NCBI GenBank assembly: GCA_965153455.1
Contig: OZ234498.1
Coordinates: 1,488,001 to 1,552,000, forward strand
Direction of reading: 5' to 3'
DNA from: Sphagnum compactum
Taxonomy: Eukaryota > Bryophyta > Sphagnopsida > Sphagnales
Length of the DNA stretch: 64,000 bases
Shown: in pieces, positions 47,953 to 59,690 of the stretch
How positions within the stretch are numbered: the first letter of the stretch is position 1
Layout of the letters: every line of letters begins with the position of its first letter
Made by a program: the position numbers and the translations under genes
The notes under the pieces: generated by a model
The model's input: only the letters and a program-made list of their open reading frames with translations
Database searches by the model: none
Told to the model about the DNA's origin: nothing

Positions 47953-49313
47953 ATGTCTTGCGGTAACTGCGACTGTTGTACCAAGTGCGGGTGCAAGGCT
48001 GCTTGCAAGTGAGTTGTTTCTGTACTCCCACCTCCCTTACTGATCAAATTATTCTTCGTGTGATCGACATGCTTGCAAATGCTTCTTCTCACTCTCATGT
48101 GATGTTACTAGCTTCATGGCATTGATTATCATTAGCTTATGATGCAGTTATGAGAATTACTTTTTGGTAGGCGGGGACTTTGATGAAGCTTTAATATTTG
48201 GTCGAGAATCGGAATTGATTCCTTGCATGTGTTGGGAATCGGGATGACTATGAAGTTGTTTGCAGAGATCATCATTTTTCCTGAGTAGTCATGTATGTTA
48301 AGTTGTACATGATTGTTGACTAGCTTGTGCATGACTGAAGCGGGAGTCCTTTGTTGTACCATTCTCTCGAATAGGCTGGCACGAGATCTTAAAGCAGAGT
48401 TCATGACGTGAGTCGAAGATGTATCTGATAGCACCCTTATATGTAAGTTGAGTAAGGAGCTCGATATGTGCTCTCAAATGGGTACTCACGCATATTTTTC
48501 TGTATTGGAATGATTTCTGTGCAGTTGCGAGAATTCGTTTTCCGAGGGTGCCTCTGACATGAGGAGGTATATAAGTCTCCGCTTCATCCCATTCTTCTTT
48601 GCTTCCCGTTCTTCTTTGCTTCTTTGTTTTGTTGCTACATCGTTCAGAGATACCTCTCATCGGCAATTCGACAGACTACTCCTGCATGGGATAGTCTAGT
48701 TGCGCTGTTTCTAATCGTTAACAAGCCAATTAAGTTCTCTTGTCTACCTTCAGCCGGGCGTGTCTTATATATGCCTCCTTCACCCAAAACTTGGTTAATA
48801 CAACCGCAATTGTAGCACTTGATCTCAAACTTACTGCTCAAATCCGAGTGAGATCACGAGTTACGCGCCTCATCAAAGTAGAAATCGTAGTGCTCCTGGA
48901 ATCACCCTTTATTGATGTCCAGGTCTGTTAATTAGAAGCTACTTTCTTGTGTCTGTACGATCTGTAACTCAGGCATCCATTCAGAACTCGATGAATACCG
49001 CTCCTCAAAAGCGTGCAATTGGTCCTTTTTTTGGGGAAATAGTTCGTTTCTGATGTCCAGATTACTGCAACACTTCCCAAAGTTTTCATATTCGTCGTAG
49101 TAAGCTCACAAAATTAACCAACGTACTGCCTGCTTGATGATCTACAGCTTTACGGTAGCTGGCGAGACAGGGAAATGCGGGAATTGCTCGTGCCCGCCCG
49201 GCACCTGCGCCAAGGACACCAAAGAGATCGACACGGTTACTGCAGCTGAAGACACCGGAAAATGCGGTAACTGCTCCTGCCCGCCAGGCACATGCGCCAA
49301 CAATAAGGACTGA
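47953..49313 (+). CDS. Metallothionein-like protein (2 exons, 73 aa, 15 Cys)
   Basis: The predicted protein is a small cysteine-rich polypeptide that would chelate metal ions such as Cu and Zn in the cytosol. Exon 1 is 47953-48008 (ATG, 18 codons plus 2 nt). Exon 2 is 49148-49313, ending TGA. The intron is 1139 nt with GTGAGT donor and CTACAG acceptor. The N-terminus MSCGNCDCCTKCGCKAAC has 7 Cys and resembles plant metallothionein N-domains. Exon 2 carries two copies of a TGKCGNCSCPPGTCA module (Cys 29, 32, 34, 39 and 58, 61, 63, 68), separated by an acidic spacer. There are no aromatic residues except Phe20. The Pro-Pro-Gly inside each cluster and the duplication are unlike the usual plant types 1-4. 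The family call is firm in general terms, but the subtype is unclear. Confidence 0.8.
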
Positions 49314-52300
49314 TCAAATGGGCCTCTAATCATCATCTACGTAAGTGTATGCACCGGAATAGCATGTAGCACTTACAGGGATTCTGAATATGGCAAGCAA
49401 AAAAAAACAAAACAAAAAAAAACAAAAAGAGAATATTATCTTACGATCAGTACTACTGCCGGATGTGCTGAACGATAATTAGCACTAATGTACAGTAGGA
49501 GGAAAAAGGGGACCATGTTGCGAGCTAGTTTTTACGTAATATTTCTCTCCCGTATTTCTTAAGTTGTGAAGAGGAGGATGCAAGTTCAGCATTTTGGTAG
49601 CTGGTGGTGGGTAGTTAGTGTTCATCAGCTTGATGGATACGTATTCTAGCTTGATTCATCTACTGAAACGTTTGAAATCTTGCATCACTCGGGCAGCTGA
49701 TCCACCTGTTCGGGAACCTTCAATGTAAGTATCTCAGAGCTTTGAGAATTTGAGCAAGCACTGTAAACTTTGGCTTTGGGAATAAAAAACTGTTCCAACT
49801 TATTTAATAATATTTGTTGTGTAAGATCTCAAGGGACTCCAACATCTCACTAAGTTTCCATTTCTTTACAGTCTTGATCTCCTTTCTAATTTTGGCTCAG
49901 GCATCATTTGTTGATATTTGATTGAACAGTTTTTTCTTTTCTCTTCTTCTTCTTCAAGCGGATAAATTCTTGTAGCGACAAGTTACCGATCGTCAATCTT
50001 GGGCCACTTGCCATGACTTCCAGTTTTTGAAAAAGTACGAGGTAGGAATGATATTTTTTTTTTCTCTTTGAATCGCGTTTGTGGGTTTTTGGCACCTGCA
50101 TATTGTTGTAGCTTTTGAGAAAAAAAGTTTGGAGTCTAGCAAAAAGGGGAACATGATTCTCTTACAATTCAACCGGACTTGTTGCATTTTTTCTCTATTG
50201 CAATTTTTTTCTCTTGTCTAGTACTGTGAGCTAACTAGCTCTTGGTCATCCTGACTCCACAGCATATTATTCTGATGTTTCTTTTGTCTAGCCACCTTTT
50301 AGCAAAGCATTCTTTTTTTTTTGGTTCTACCTCTTCCAAATGTCAAAGTACCTACTACTTCTAAAAGCAAGCAAGTTGGAAGGAATCTTGGCCCCACAAA
50401 ACATCGATATATAGTCCACCCATCAAACCCTAAACTTACACTAAACCTTAAATTTACTCTAAACCTGAAATGAGGTGATTTTGAATTTTTTTTTGGAGTG
50501 TCCAGTAGGCCCATGGGTGATGCACAGCACATGACAACATGATCCACAAAAGAGAAAATTGCTAAAAGAAAGTTCATAAGCATTCATTCCTTTAATTTAT
50601 GGGAATCTTACATTTGAACTAGCAATGCCTTTTCCTATGCTGTTTGTTTTAAAGTACATGTGTATTCCTCATATTTCAGGCTGTTCAAGGAAATGCTGTA
50701 CTCCGTATTTGGTGATCTTGAATGAGTCATGTGTTTCATTTGTAATTACAAATGAATTCCTCAAATATTTGGGGTTGTTGAAGAAAATGCCATAGTCCAT
50801 ATTTGGTGACCTTGGGTGAGTCATGTCTGGAAAATTGCACGTTTGAAATGATTCCCAAAGCTTTGGTGAAAACCATTCCCTCAGTTCCTTTTCCTATTAT
50901 GTTAGCTTAAACTAGATCAGTAGCAGGAAATTAGAGTCATCCTGTGAGAAAATTCCTACTCTTTTAACACAATTCTTGTCTATGGTTTAATCAAAACTTC
51001 CTAATTCAAATCGTCATTTGAAGGGCCACACATGTGATCCTGGAAAAAAATAGTTCACTTCATACCCATCTGCTCTTGGTTAAGAATCTGGCTTTGGTCC
51101 AGGCATTACCAAATCTATAAGCAGAAGACAAATCTGCACTTGTGGAAACATTGATGACTTTCTTGAGGAGCTCTCCTAATGAGTACAACAGAAAGGCTAT
51201 GGTGATCCTTGTCTCTTCAGCAAAGAAGATCCTTTTCTGACAGAATAGTCAACAGCAGCACTCAAAAAGAATAGTAGAGAATAGAGAGAGATACTTCTTC
51301 CACACCAGGGGTCCGCGTTACTCCATTCATGATCTGGTGCTTGTGTGGTAGGGAGCAATTTTATTAAAAAAAACAGTTTTTTCCTGAAAGACCCGTACAT
51401 TGGTGTGCAAATCTGTGGGCCAGAGGTCTTTTACGGCAAGTTTGGATGCACTATAAAAGCCAAGAACGCTCTGCAGGTGTGTATTAATTACAAGGCAAAA
51501 CTTTGAACAAGATTGGATGTTTGTCAGCTTTGTCAACTTCAAATCTTTTGGGTAGGGATTCGCTCACCATAGTATCTTTCTTGTGATAAAGACGCAAATA
51601 TGATCGGTTCAAGGTTGGTTTTAGAATATTAATAGAATATATAAATCTGAGGGCATGAGTAAGAGGACCTTGGGGTTACCTATGAAATGTTTTGGTTGTA
51701 AAATATGTTGTAAGTTTGTCAATGATTCTCCTAAATATTGTACTTGTACATCATGGCATCTCTATGGCCTCTTGACTAGCTCAAACCATGTACTCAAAGT
51801 CCATTTTAGCTTTTTGGTGGTCAGGATCATTGTGAGGAGGGTAAATGTAAATAAATACACATGTAGTGCTAATGTTTTGGAATTTACACTTACCATGCCC
51901 AGGTTGTAAGTGCTTTCTTCTACACATCATCTAAATGTTTTTGGCAAGGTAAGTGTAAATGAACTAGGTTTTGAAAAAGAAGTTTTTATGGGATGCGTCT
52001 AATGTCCCATAGGTGTTATTGAATGGATTCAATGTTTTGTGGTTCATTGGATTTCAATTTTCATGATTGAGAATTATCAAGTATTAGATATTCCAGAACT
52101 TAAGTTGTTTTGTTTGGATGTCAACTTCTAGTTGTAGGTTCGTCATTTGAAACCCTCCTTTTGGACCCATGGTTTGGGTGGAACCTAATAGTTTGTTCAT
52201 CTAATCTTATTTTATTTTAATTCTTTTTTTCTTTTTTCTTTTTTTCTTTTCTTACTTCATGTCCCCATTTGTTTTCTTATTTACTAATGAATGTGGCCTC

Positions 52301-55300
52301 CATAAGATTAAGAGATTTTTTCCCTTCAAATTTATGTCTTTTGATAAAACTAGGAGAAGGTTAGGTGACAATTTTAAATCTTAAATGGATGAATTTAATT
52401 TTTTTTTTAAAAACATGAATTTGCATTGAATTACATGGTTGAAAAGTTAAATCATTTCCACTTACACTATATTACATGACTTAAAATAAATTTATATTAA
52501 ATTTTACAATTAAATGTCCAAGGACAAATATTCACATTTACTCAAATGTGGATGAAAGGTTTTACATTTACATGAATTGTAAATAAGTTTGTAACTACTT
52601 GCACTTAAAACAGTGGGTATGTCCAAAACCATAGACAAGCACAACATTGGTTAGGACATCGAATAGATTTTAACATTCAAGTACCTTGTACCTCCTACTT
52701 AAGGCTTTTTTTTCTTTATGCAGGCTATGGCGCTCAAACCCATAAAGAGTTTCTTTTTGGTAAGGGTGGTAGGATGGCTATTTAGGTGATTTTGGTAACC
52801 TAGCATCTCCCATTTTTGTTTGTTATGTTTTGGAAGGAATGAATGGGGTTTAGTCCTCAATGCTTTCATTCTTTTGTTGAGGGTGAGTGGGTGCAAGGAA
52901 CACAAGTTCCAATGTTAGCTTTTCCTTCGCACATGGTATTGCACCCCCATTCTTGGATTGTTTTTTAATTGGTTTCATTTGGTCCATGATTTCAAATATC
53001 ACTCAATTTCTTGAATTGTTTATTCCTTATTCTTCGTCAAATTGTGCAAGATTGAAACCATCCTTCACTAAATCTTAGAGTCATAAAATTAGAACATTAA
53101 AGGTGGGCATCACATGTAAGAAAACATTTATTAGCTAAAATATTACATTACAGTCTTGAATTTGTTCAACATGCCATGACTAGTTTAGAGCACCACTTGA
53201 TGATTTCAACACAATATATGAATATAATTCTAAGATGAGCGCAGTAAAGATGCTCACATAAATTCAAAAGGGATGTGCTTGATAATGGGAGTGGGTGCCA
53301 AAAGGTTTTTAAAAACTAGTGAAAATGAAGTAGCATGCCTTAGCATGCCTTGAGGATTTGGCACCTTGACAAATAATGTCAAGTTTAATCAATGTTGTTC
53401 ATGCGAACATTATGTATAAATTGATCATAATTAATAAGTGGTTAAAACATGTAGTTTATTTTAATGATTTCTAAACTTACATAGTCATCAATTAGACATG
53501 AATATACAGTGTAAATGTTTGGAACATGAGAAAACAGTGATGGTTTGATTGGTATTGCAATAATTTATTTATTTAGTTTCCATCACATGTCAATCAACTC
53601 TCATAAATGAGATTCAACACTCCCTATGCCACGTGCTTTGAAATTTTGTAACCAATATAAATTTGTTCAATGTCAAATCACAAACTAGGAGCACATGAAA
53701 CTACAATGCAGTTCACAAGATGATTATTTCACATGATTATTTGACATAGTTAAGGTTATGTAAATATGTTCTTGTTAAGGTGTTTCCTAGTTAGCTCATC
53801 TACCTTGTTTGGGGGACCTACCTGGGCACAATTGCATGTCATTGTTCAATCATTGTGCCATTATGGATGTTACGAAAGGAGCTCAAACATAATACCTTGG
53901 ACCCCTTACTGCCTTGTATATTGACAGAGAGATCTACTTCTTACCAATATGCTGTTTTTTTATTGTTGGATAACAATTTTCTAACCATTTTATCACCACC
54001 TCGCCTCTATACTTTAAATCCCATGCATGCATCGTCGTACCTTGCACTTCATCACAACCATCACCATTTTTATTGCCATGATGTGCAACTTCATTGTCAT
54101 TGCAACCCTAAACTTTTGTATAATCCATCACAAGTTCCATTAGGTCTGCCTTACAATTTATTGCAACCATTGCCACCTCTACTTGAAAATAATTACACCT
54201 TGGAACGTTTTGGTCACCTTCAGCCCTTCTAGTTCATGGCTGATGATGATAATTATAACTCACATTATCACCCTTCTGAACAACTTTACAAATTTAACTG
54301 TTTGTAACAACTTTATGTTTTGGAATGTTACATTTTGTTTGAAACACACCATTTGAGGGTGGTTTAGAGGTTAGTGATGGAATCTAGTGGAAATTATGAA
54401 TATTTATGCGCAATTAAAATATGAACAAGGCTGGTCAAGTTCTTATGTATATCAACTCATGAATAGGTGAATTTTTTTTTAGGTGTATCACCTAAGACAA
54501 AAAGGACCTAGTTGTTATTACAATCTTTTATATATATGTATTTTGATTCTCATCAAAACTAATGAATTAAAAAGTGTCAAATATTTCATAAGTATCATAA
54601 TTAAAAATTTCATCATAATCATCTTTATATAGTTAAAAAGCACCAAGTAAATTTTTAAAAATTGACATTATGACAAGATTTTGGTATACTTTAAAAGTTT
54701 GGACCCAAATACAAGTTGAGTAGACTATAAAGTACAAGGTATACCTCCATACATTGTTGATGTCCCAAGCTCACATAATGTAGTTTAATGTCAACTTTCA
54801 CATTTAAAAAATGAATACTCTAAGGTCCTTTTGCCCCAATATAAAATTTCCATGAAAATAATTTTTTTGATAATTGTTTTTGAAACTTGTTAAATATGTT
54901 GATGATTGGCCCAAAACCTCGCCATTCATGCAATAATTAGCATTGAAAAAATATTTTTTTGAAAATGTGCATGTTGTTTTGTTTCATTTAAAAAATTATA
55001 AAAATTTCAAATCAAAACAAAATGTGTGCACTATTTTATGCCATATGGTTCCATTTATCCATTGTAACTTACAACTTTGCTTTGGACATCAATTACATTA
55101 AACCACATTGTCATGTGATAAAGGATTGTTGAAATTCATACAAATTGAGAATTCAGATATATATATTTTTAATTCAAAATAATTTTTTTACAATAATGAA
55201 TTTTTTTTAGTTCAAATTATTATTTTTATCATCCAAATAAATTTCTTACCATCAACAAATTAATACATTAAAAAACTTATGGGGGCCTTTGCAAAAAGGA

Positions 55301-55687
55301 TGTTATTTGATGTGATGAATGCACACATCAAATCCCTTAACAAATCAAAACTTAAAATTGAATCAAATAAAAATTTAATTCACAATTCCCCAACATTCAT
55401 ATCAGTCGTTAAATACAACTTGAATTACATACAAATGGTAATAGATAAACACATTTATAATTTTTTGCAATTTTCATTGGGATTTAACATTTTTTTTTGG
55501 ATTGTTTGACTATTATTGCACCCATTCATAAATATCCCCATTTTCAATGATTTGACCTAATGGTTTTGGGCCTTGGTCTTTGTGATTTTATTCACATGTA
55601 ATTTGTCAAAAACTATTATCATGTTAATTCTTTTCATACATTTTCTTTGATGTGTCATGGTAAAATATAAAATATTGATAATTCATT
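49314..55687. other. Downstream and intergenic DNA, no gene seen
   Basis: The first few hundred bases after the metallothionein stop are likely 3' UTR, with an A-rich CAAAA-type tract at 49398-49432. From about 50 kb the DNA is AT-rich, and its frames have no recognisable domain. A hairpin at 51882-51960 is the only other structure noted. Confidence 0.5.
51882..51960. repeat. Hairpin, 18-bp arms with one mismatch
   Basis: ATTTACACTTACCATGCC (51882-51899) pairs with GGCAAGGTAAGTGTAAAT (51943-51960). The loop is 43 nt. Confidence 0.7.
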
Positions 55688-55692
55688 GCACT

Positions 55693-56987
55693 TGTCGCAA
55701 CCCTAGCCTTGGGCTCGCGATTAAAGCGAGAGCTTGTCAGGGTGTGGGCCAAAAGGAGGCCCAGGAATCACATCTCGTGTTCTTGGGAGTGTAAGAAAGT
55801 GTGAGGGAATGACGCCTCACACTCCCAAGGGAACTCCCATTTTGGGAGTTGGTGTCTTGATGGACTCCCAAATTTTTTTCAGAGATCGATTGTAGGGGTC
55901 AAAACTCAATGGATTGAAAAGTTCCTTATATCATTGGAAAGCTCTTGGAACGTAGATGTCTAAAATGGGTTTGCATGACCCATTTGGACACTTTTAATAC
56001 AAGTTATGGTCAAAAGAAGGGTCGAGAGTCAAACTGATTTGTTTCAAGAACCCAATTTGAATTTGTTTTTGTTCAACTTCGAAATTATTATGTTTTTTTG
56101 TTTTATTCATGTTAACATTTTCATGAATATGATTAATCAGATTATTAAATTATGAATAATCAAATATTCATATTGTAGTTTGTCATAATATGACAATTTC
56201 ATCACCTTAAAACACCATATTTCTGAAAAAAAAAATCAATATTCAAAATATATAAATATGATATTGAAATTGACCCTAGGGTAAGGTACCAAAAATGCCA
56301 ATGCAAGTTTGTAAGATAACTTTTTAATGCAATTAATGGTTTTAAGTGGTTGGGCTAAAAGATCAATTTTGTTCATGGCATTCAAACAAGCTAACAATGT
56401 ACTAAATCCAAAGAATTTGACTCCCGACCACTAAAAGTCAAGAATCGACCCGATTTCCTTATGTGCAGGTGGCGTGCGACATACCGTTGAAAACCTCTCA
56501 ACGAGGCCTACAACTTTGCTTGAGACCTCATCTTAATCGGAGGTTTGCATGCAAAATTATGGGCCCCCAAAGTCATAGGAATCCTAGTTGTGGGAATTTC
56601 GGGACTCCCACTTGGGAGTCCCGAGACAAAAAGTCATTTGGGTGTTGGTCTCATGGCCAAGCATAGAGTGTACTATAAGGGGGAAGGTGGTGCCTTTCCC
56701 CAAGTCCAGGCTGTGATAAGTCTTGTGAATCCGAGTTTGCCCGTGACCCGTCCTAACACCAAAAGTGTTCTAGCTTTGCACTAACCAACTTGTTGTTTGG
56801 TTTGTGCAGGTCAGTGTGAGTGATTGATTGCTTGTCATTCTTCCTATTCTCATTTCGAAACTCCAGCACGCCCTTCTACCCCCCCCAAAGTGCTGCGAGT
56901 CAAAGAGCATGCCCCAACTCCTTACTCTTCCGGTCTATTCAAATCATACTCACATTTTAATTTATCAAAGAGCTTGAGAATGCGTCA
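55693..56987 (+). mobile_element. Solo LTR, 1295 bp, with TG...CA ends and 5-bp target duplication
   Basis: The left end is TGTCGCAACC and the right end is AATGCGTCA, giving TG...CA termini with partly inverted ends. Both sides are flanked by GCACT (55688-55692 and 56988-56992), the 5-bp duplication made by LTR-element integrases. Composition is far more GC-rich than the flanks and there is no coding frame. A TATA-like TACTATAAGG at about 56671-56680 fits an LTR promoter reading plus. No internal region or second LTR is present, so recombination between LTRs probably removed the rest. The orientation is inferred. Confidence 0.7.
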
Positions 56988-58850
56988 GCACTAGTGTCTT
57001 GAATTTTGACAATTATTGTAACAATTTTTTTTTAATTATGTATTTTTTCTTAAATTTATAAACTCTAAACTCCATTGTTGAATAGGTAGGCCAATATCCT
57101 TCAAATATTGATGCTGGTAATGACAACAAAAAATAGGTTGAATATTTCAAACTTGAGTACTTAGATTGAAAACATTTGTGCCAACCTAGATGTGATTATT
57201 ATTGAATTGTGGCAATACATTTGTTGTAAGAGTCATCATTAGAAATGATAGTAGATTCATCCTTTGGAGCTCTTTGACCCATACAATGTGTCTAATTTTC
57301 ACATGTCAAGTTCTCCCAATTTTTAGAAGGGAAATCTTGTTTCTTTAATTCATGATATAAAAGTGGAACTTGATGTTTAACATGGTTATAGGCATGGTTT
57401 TATCTATTTTTTTGTGGGACTTGTGCACATGTGGAGGAAACACAATCTAAGAAAAAATGTGTCTATATTTTGATTTCATAGTCGATTCCAAACATTGTAG
57501 ATGATGGATCCCAAAATGGACTATACCAGTGACCCATCACCCCTGGGATTGAATATACACCTTTGAACGTAACATAACCAAATCCAATAGCATTATATAG
57601 CTCAAATTTCAAACTAAAATGAACAACATGAAGGTGAAGAAAGGTAGGTAACCATGCTAACTATGCCCCAGGAGGGGAAGTTGCCATTGCAATCCACCGG
57701 GCACACATAGCTAGTGGCTATCTAAACAACATCAAAGAAACAAAATGAAACCATTGTGCAACCCTAGGGCTAACCATTTTTCAAGGCAGACATTGTCACA
57801 ATCTTACAAGCATCAACACCAAAACATCAAGTCCCCCATAGGGACCTCAAATGGGGTGCTAGACTTTCTCCACCAGGTACCGAGTCATCTTCCTCACACA
57901 CAACCTTCAATTTCTCTCCAAAGAGCTCCCACATACTTGGAATATGGGAAGCTTGGACATTGAAGGCTAATAAATGACCCCCTGATTTTGGGGCATATGA
58001 TAAAAACTCTCACTCTTAGTCCCTCATATGTTTTAGTTGATGATATCCACTCTCAGTGAAGGTGTCCAATTTGAAGAACCGCTTTAAAAAACTCTCACTC
58101 TTAGTCCCTTTTTTGACGCTCAACAAATTCCTCACTTGTGCTCCCCATATTTGTGCCTTGGGTGACCTAGCACCCATACTGGTAGCAAAAATTCCCAAGA
58201 AGCTGAACTTACCAGTGTGGGCACTGGTTCACCCTGGTTGTGTATCTCCAAATTTGTGACTTTGTAACATTTAAATACTCAGCTGGTGTTCCTGGTTAGA
58301 CTCAGCTAGATAGGTACTAGTGTAGTCACACCATACTAGTCCTTAGGCCGCAAGATGCCCATCGCTATGCCCATTGCCTATCCTCCAGAACACGTGTTTG
58401 TTCTCCTTTCAAGCGGATGATGACGGCCATGAGGCCCGCGTGGAAGGACCGTAGCATTCGCGAAAGCAGTTTCTCACTTAGATCTGGTCTCTCCGATTGA
58501 ATATTCACTCCAGGTGGAAGGAATGCTCTTGCTGCTGCTCACCAACCAAGACATTATTCTTCATGTTAACTGACATACTATTTCTCTGTCTGAGTGCATG
58601 GCAGACGGATGAACAAGACTAAACGTCGTAAATCAAATGAGAATCTCTCTGTGCATTCTGGTCTGTGAACTTAGGGCTTCAAGTTCTTCCTTCTAATTTA
58701 TGAAAGGTGTGAGAGGTGGGACTGGAAAGAAAAGACCAAAGGAAGAAACTGAATGACATCTGCTTCGCAGCTAGAGGCCCGGCCAATTGACCAATGAGCA
58801 TATCGCAACTCAAATAATTGCTGATCTAAGCATAGAGAAGCAACAGCTCG
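56988..58850. other. Intergenic DNA
   Basis: No supported gene. A 23-bp direct repeat (AAAAACTCTCACTCTTAGTC and three more bases) occurs at about 58002-58024 and again at about 58087-58109. Composition becomes balanced from about 57.6 kb, approaching the next gene. Confidence 0.4.
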
Positions 58851-59128
58851 TTAGAAGGACATCTCACTTGGATAGCCGTGTTTCTTGAACCACCGTCCCC
58901 GCAGAATCAAGTAAGTAGCAAGAGCAATGGTAGGGGTAATGGCAACAACACCTATCACAATGCCCGCTAAGTGTCTACTCGATTGTACAACTGACAGATG
59001 ATTTGTGTTTGACACATGATTTGTGTCCGGACGATTTGATATTTACTTACGATTCACGAAGTCCGAGGAATTATCAAAGAATGCGTCAAAGAATGCGGTA
59101 GATCCGAATAGCTTGCTGAAATCGGAGC
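58851..59128 (-). CDS. C-terminal exons of an unidentified single-pass membrane protein
   Basis: Two exons read well: 59128-59051 (acceptor TTTAG, donor GTAAGT) and 58990-58851 (acceptor GTCAG, stop TAA), joined over a 60-nt intron with consistent phase. The first encodes an Asp/Phe-rich segment (SKLFGSTAFFDAFFDNSSDF). The second encodes a hydrophobic stretch of about 23 residues (LAGIVIGVVAITPTIALATY and on), then a short basic tail, RGRWFKKHGYPSEMSF. This is the pattern of a type I membrane protein with a cytosolic tail. I do not recognise the family. Further exons probably lie upstream to about 61.3 kb. The short introns make the exact structure uncertain. Confidence 0.45.
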
Positions 59129-59541
59129 CTAAATTTCACACATCAAGGTTCAAACAAGAGAGGTTCTGGTTAATACGAGGAACCGTTGAGCACAGCCTGC
59201 AGCAATTTATGTAAACCAAGTGCATGAAATCACATCTGTAAACTAAACTGTCAGAACCAGACTTTATGTAAGAAATTTGAAGATCATAACACTTGAAGAT
59301 GTGAGGATCCTAACAACAAACCAATTCTGCAGTGAATGATGCACTACCTGCAGAACTGGTTTGTTGTAAACACAATAAAGAGACAAATATTCAGGAATCA
59401 GGAAGTGTACTAGTGATATTACACAGGCTAATATATAGTGGCGAGAACTTAGTTGCTGTAACTTACTACAAAAGTTTGTGTCGAGTTCCGATTATCTCTT
59501 TACTAATGATCTATTTTGTTCATCAGCGAAGTATTACGTAC

Positions 59542-59690
59542 TTCAGTTCCAACAATTTTGACGCTAGGAATGTCAAATTATAACCGATCAAAAAATGAGA
59601 CCACACGCCATTGGACACATCGCAACTGGCAAATTTATCAAACAGTTTTTGATACAGCTTGTTTTTATCAAATGTTAAGTCGAAAGTTAC
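59542..59690 (-). CDS. Probable internal exon of the same membrane-protein gene
   Basis: A 149-nt open stretch encodes a protein-like sequence (VTFDLTFDKNKLYQKLFDKF, later GVWSHFLIGYNLTFLASKLL). It is bounded by TTGTCAG acceptor and GTACGT donor sites on the minus strand. Composition and strand match the terminal exons at 58851-59128. No domain is recognised, and its splice partners were not fixed. Confidence 0.35.

Noticed and set aside
48298-48666. Minus-strand frame of 122 codons inside the metallothionein intron
   Set aside because: No domain or supporting splice structure; treated as chance within a GC-balanced intron.
50420-50470. Telomere-like AAACCCTAAA and related strings
   Set aside because: Only a few degenerate copies; too short to be an interstitial telomere array.
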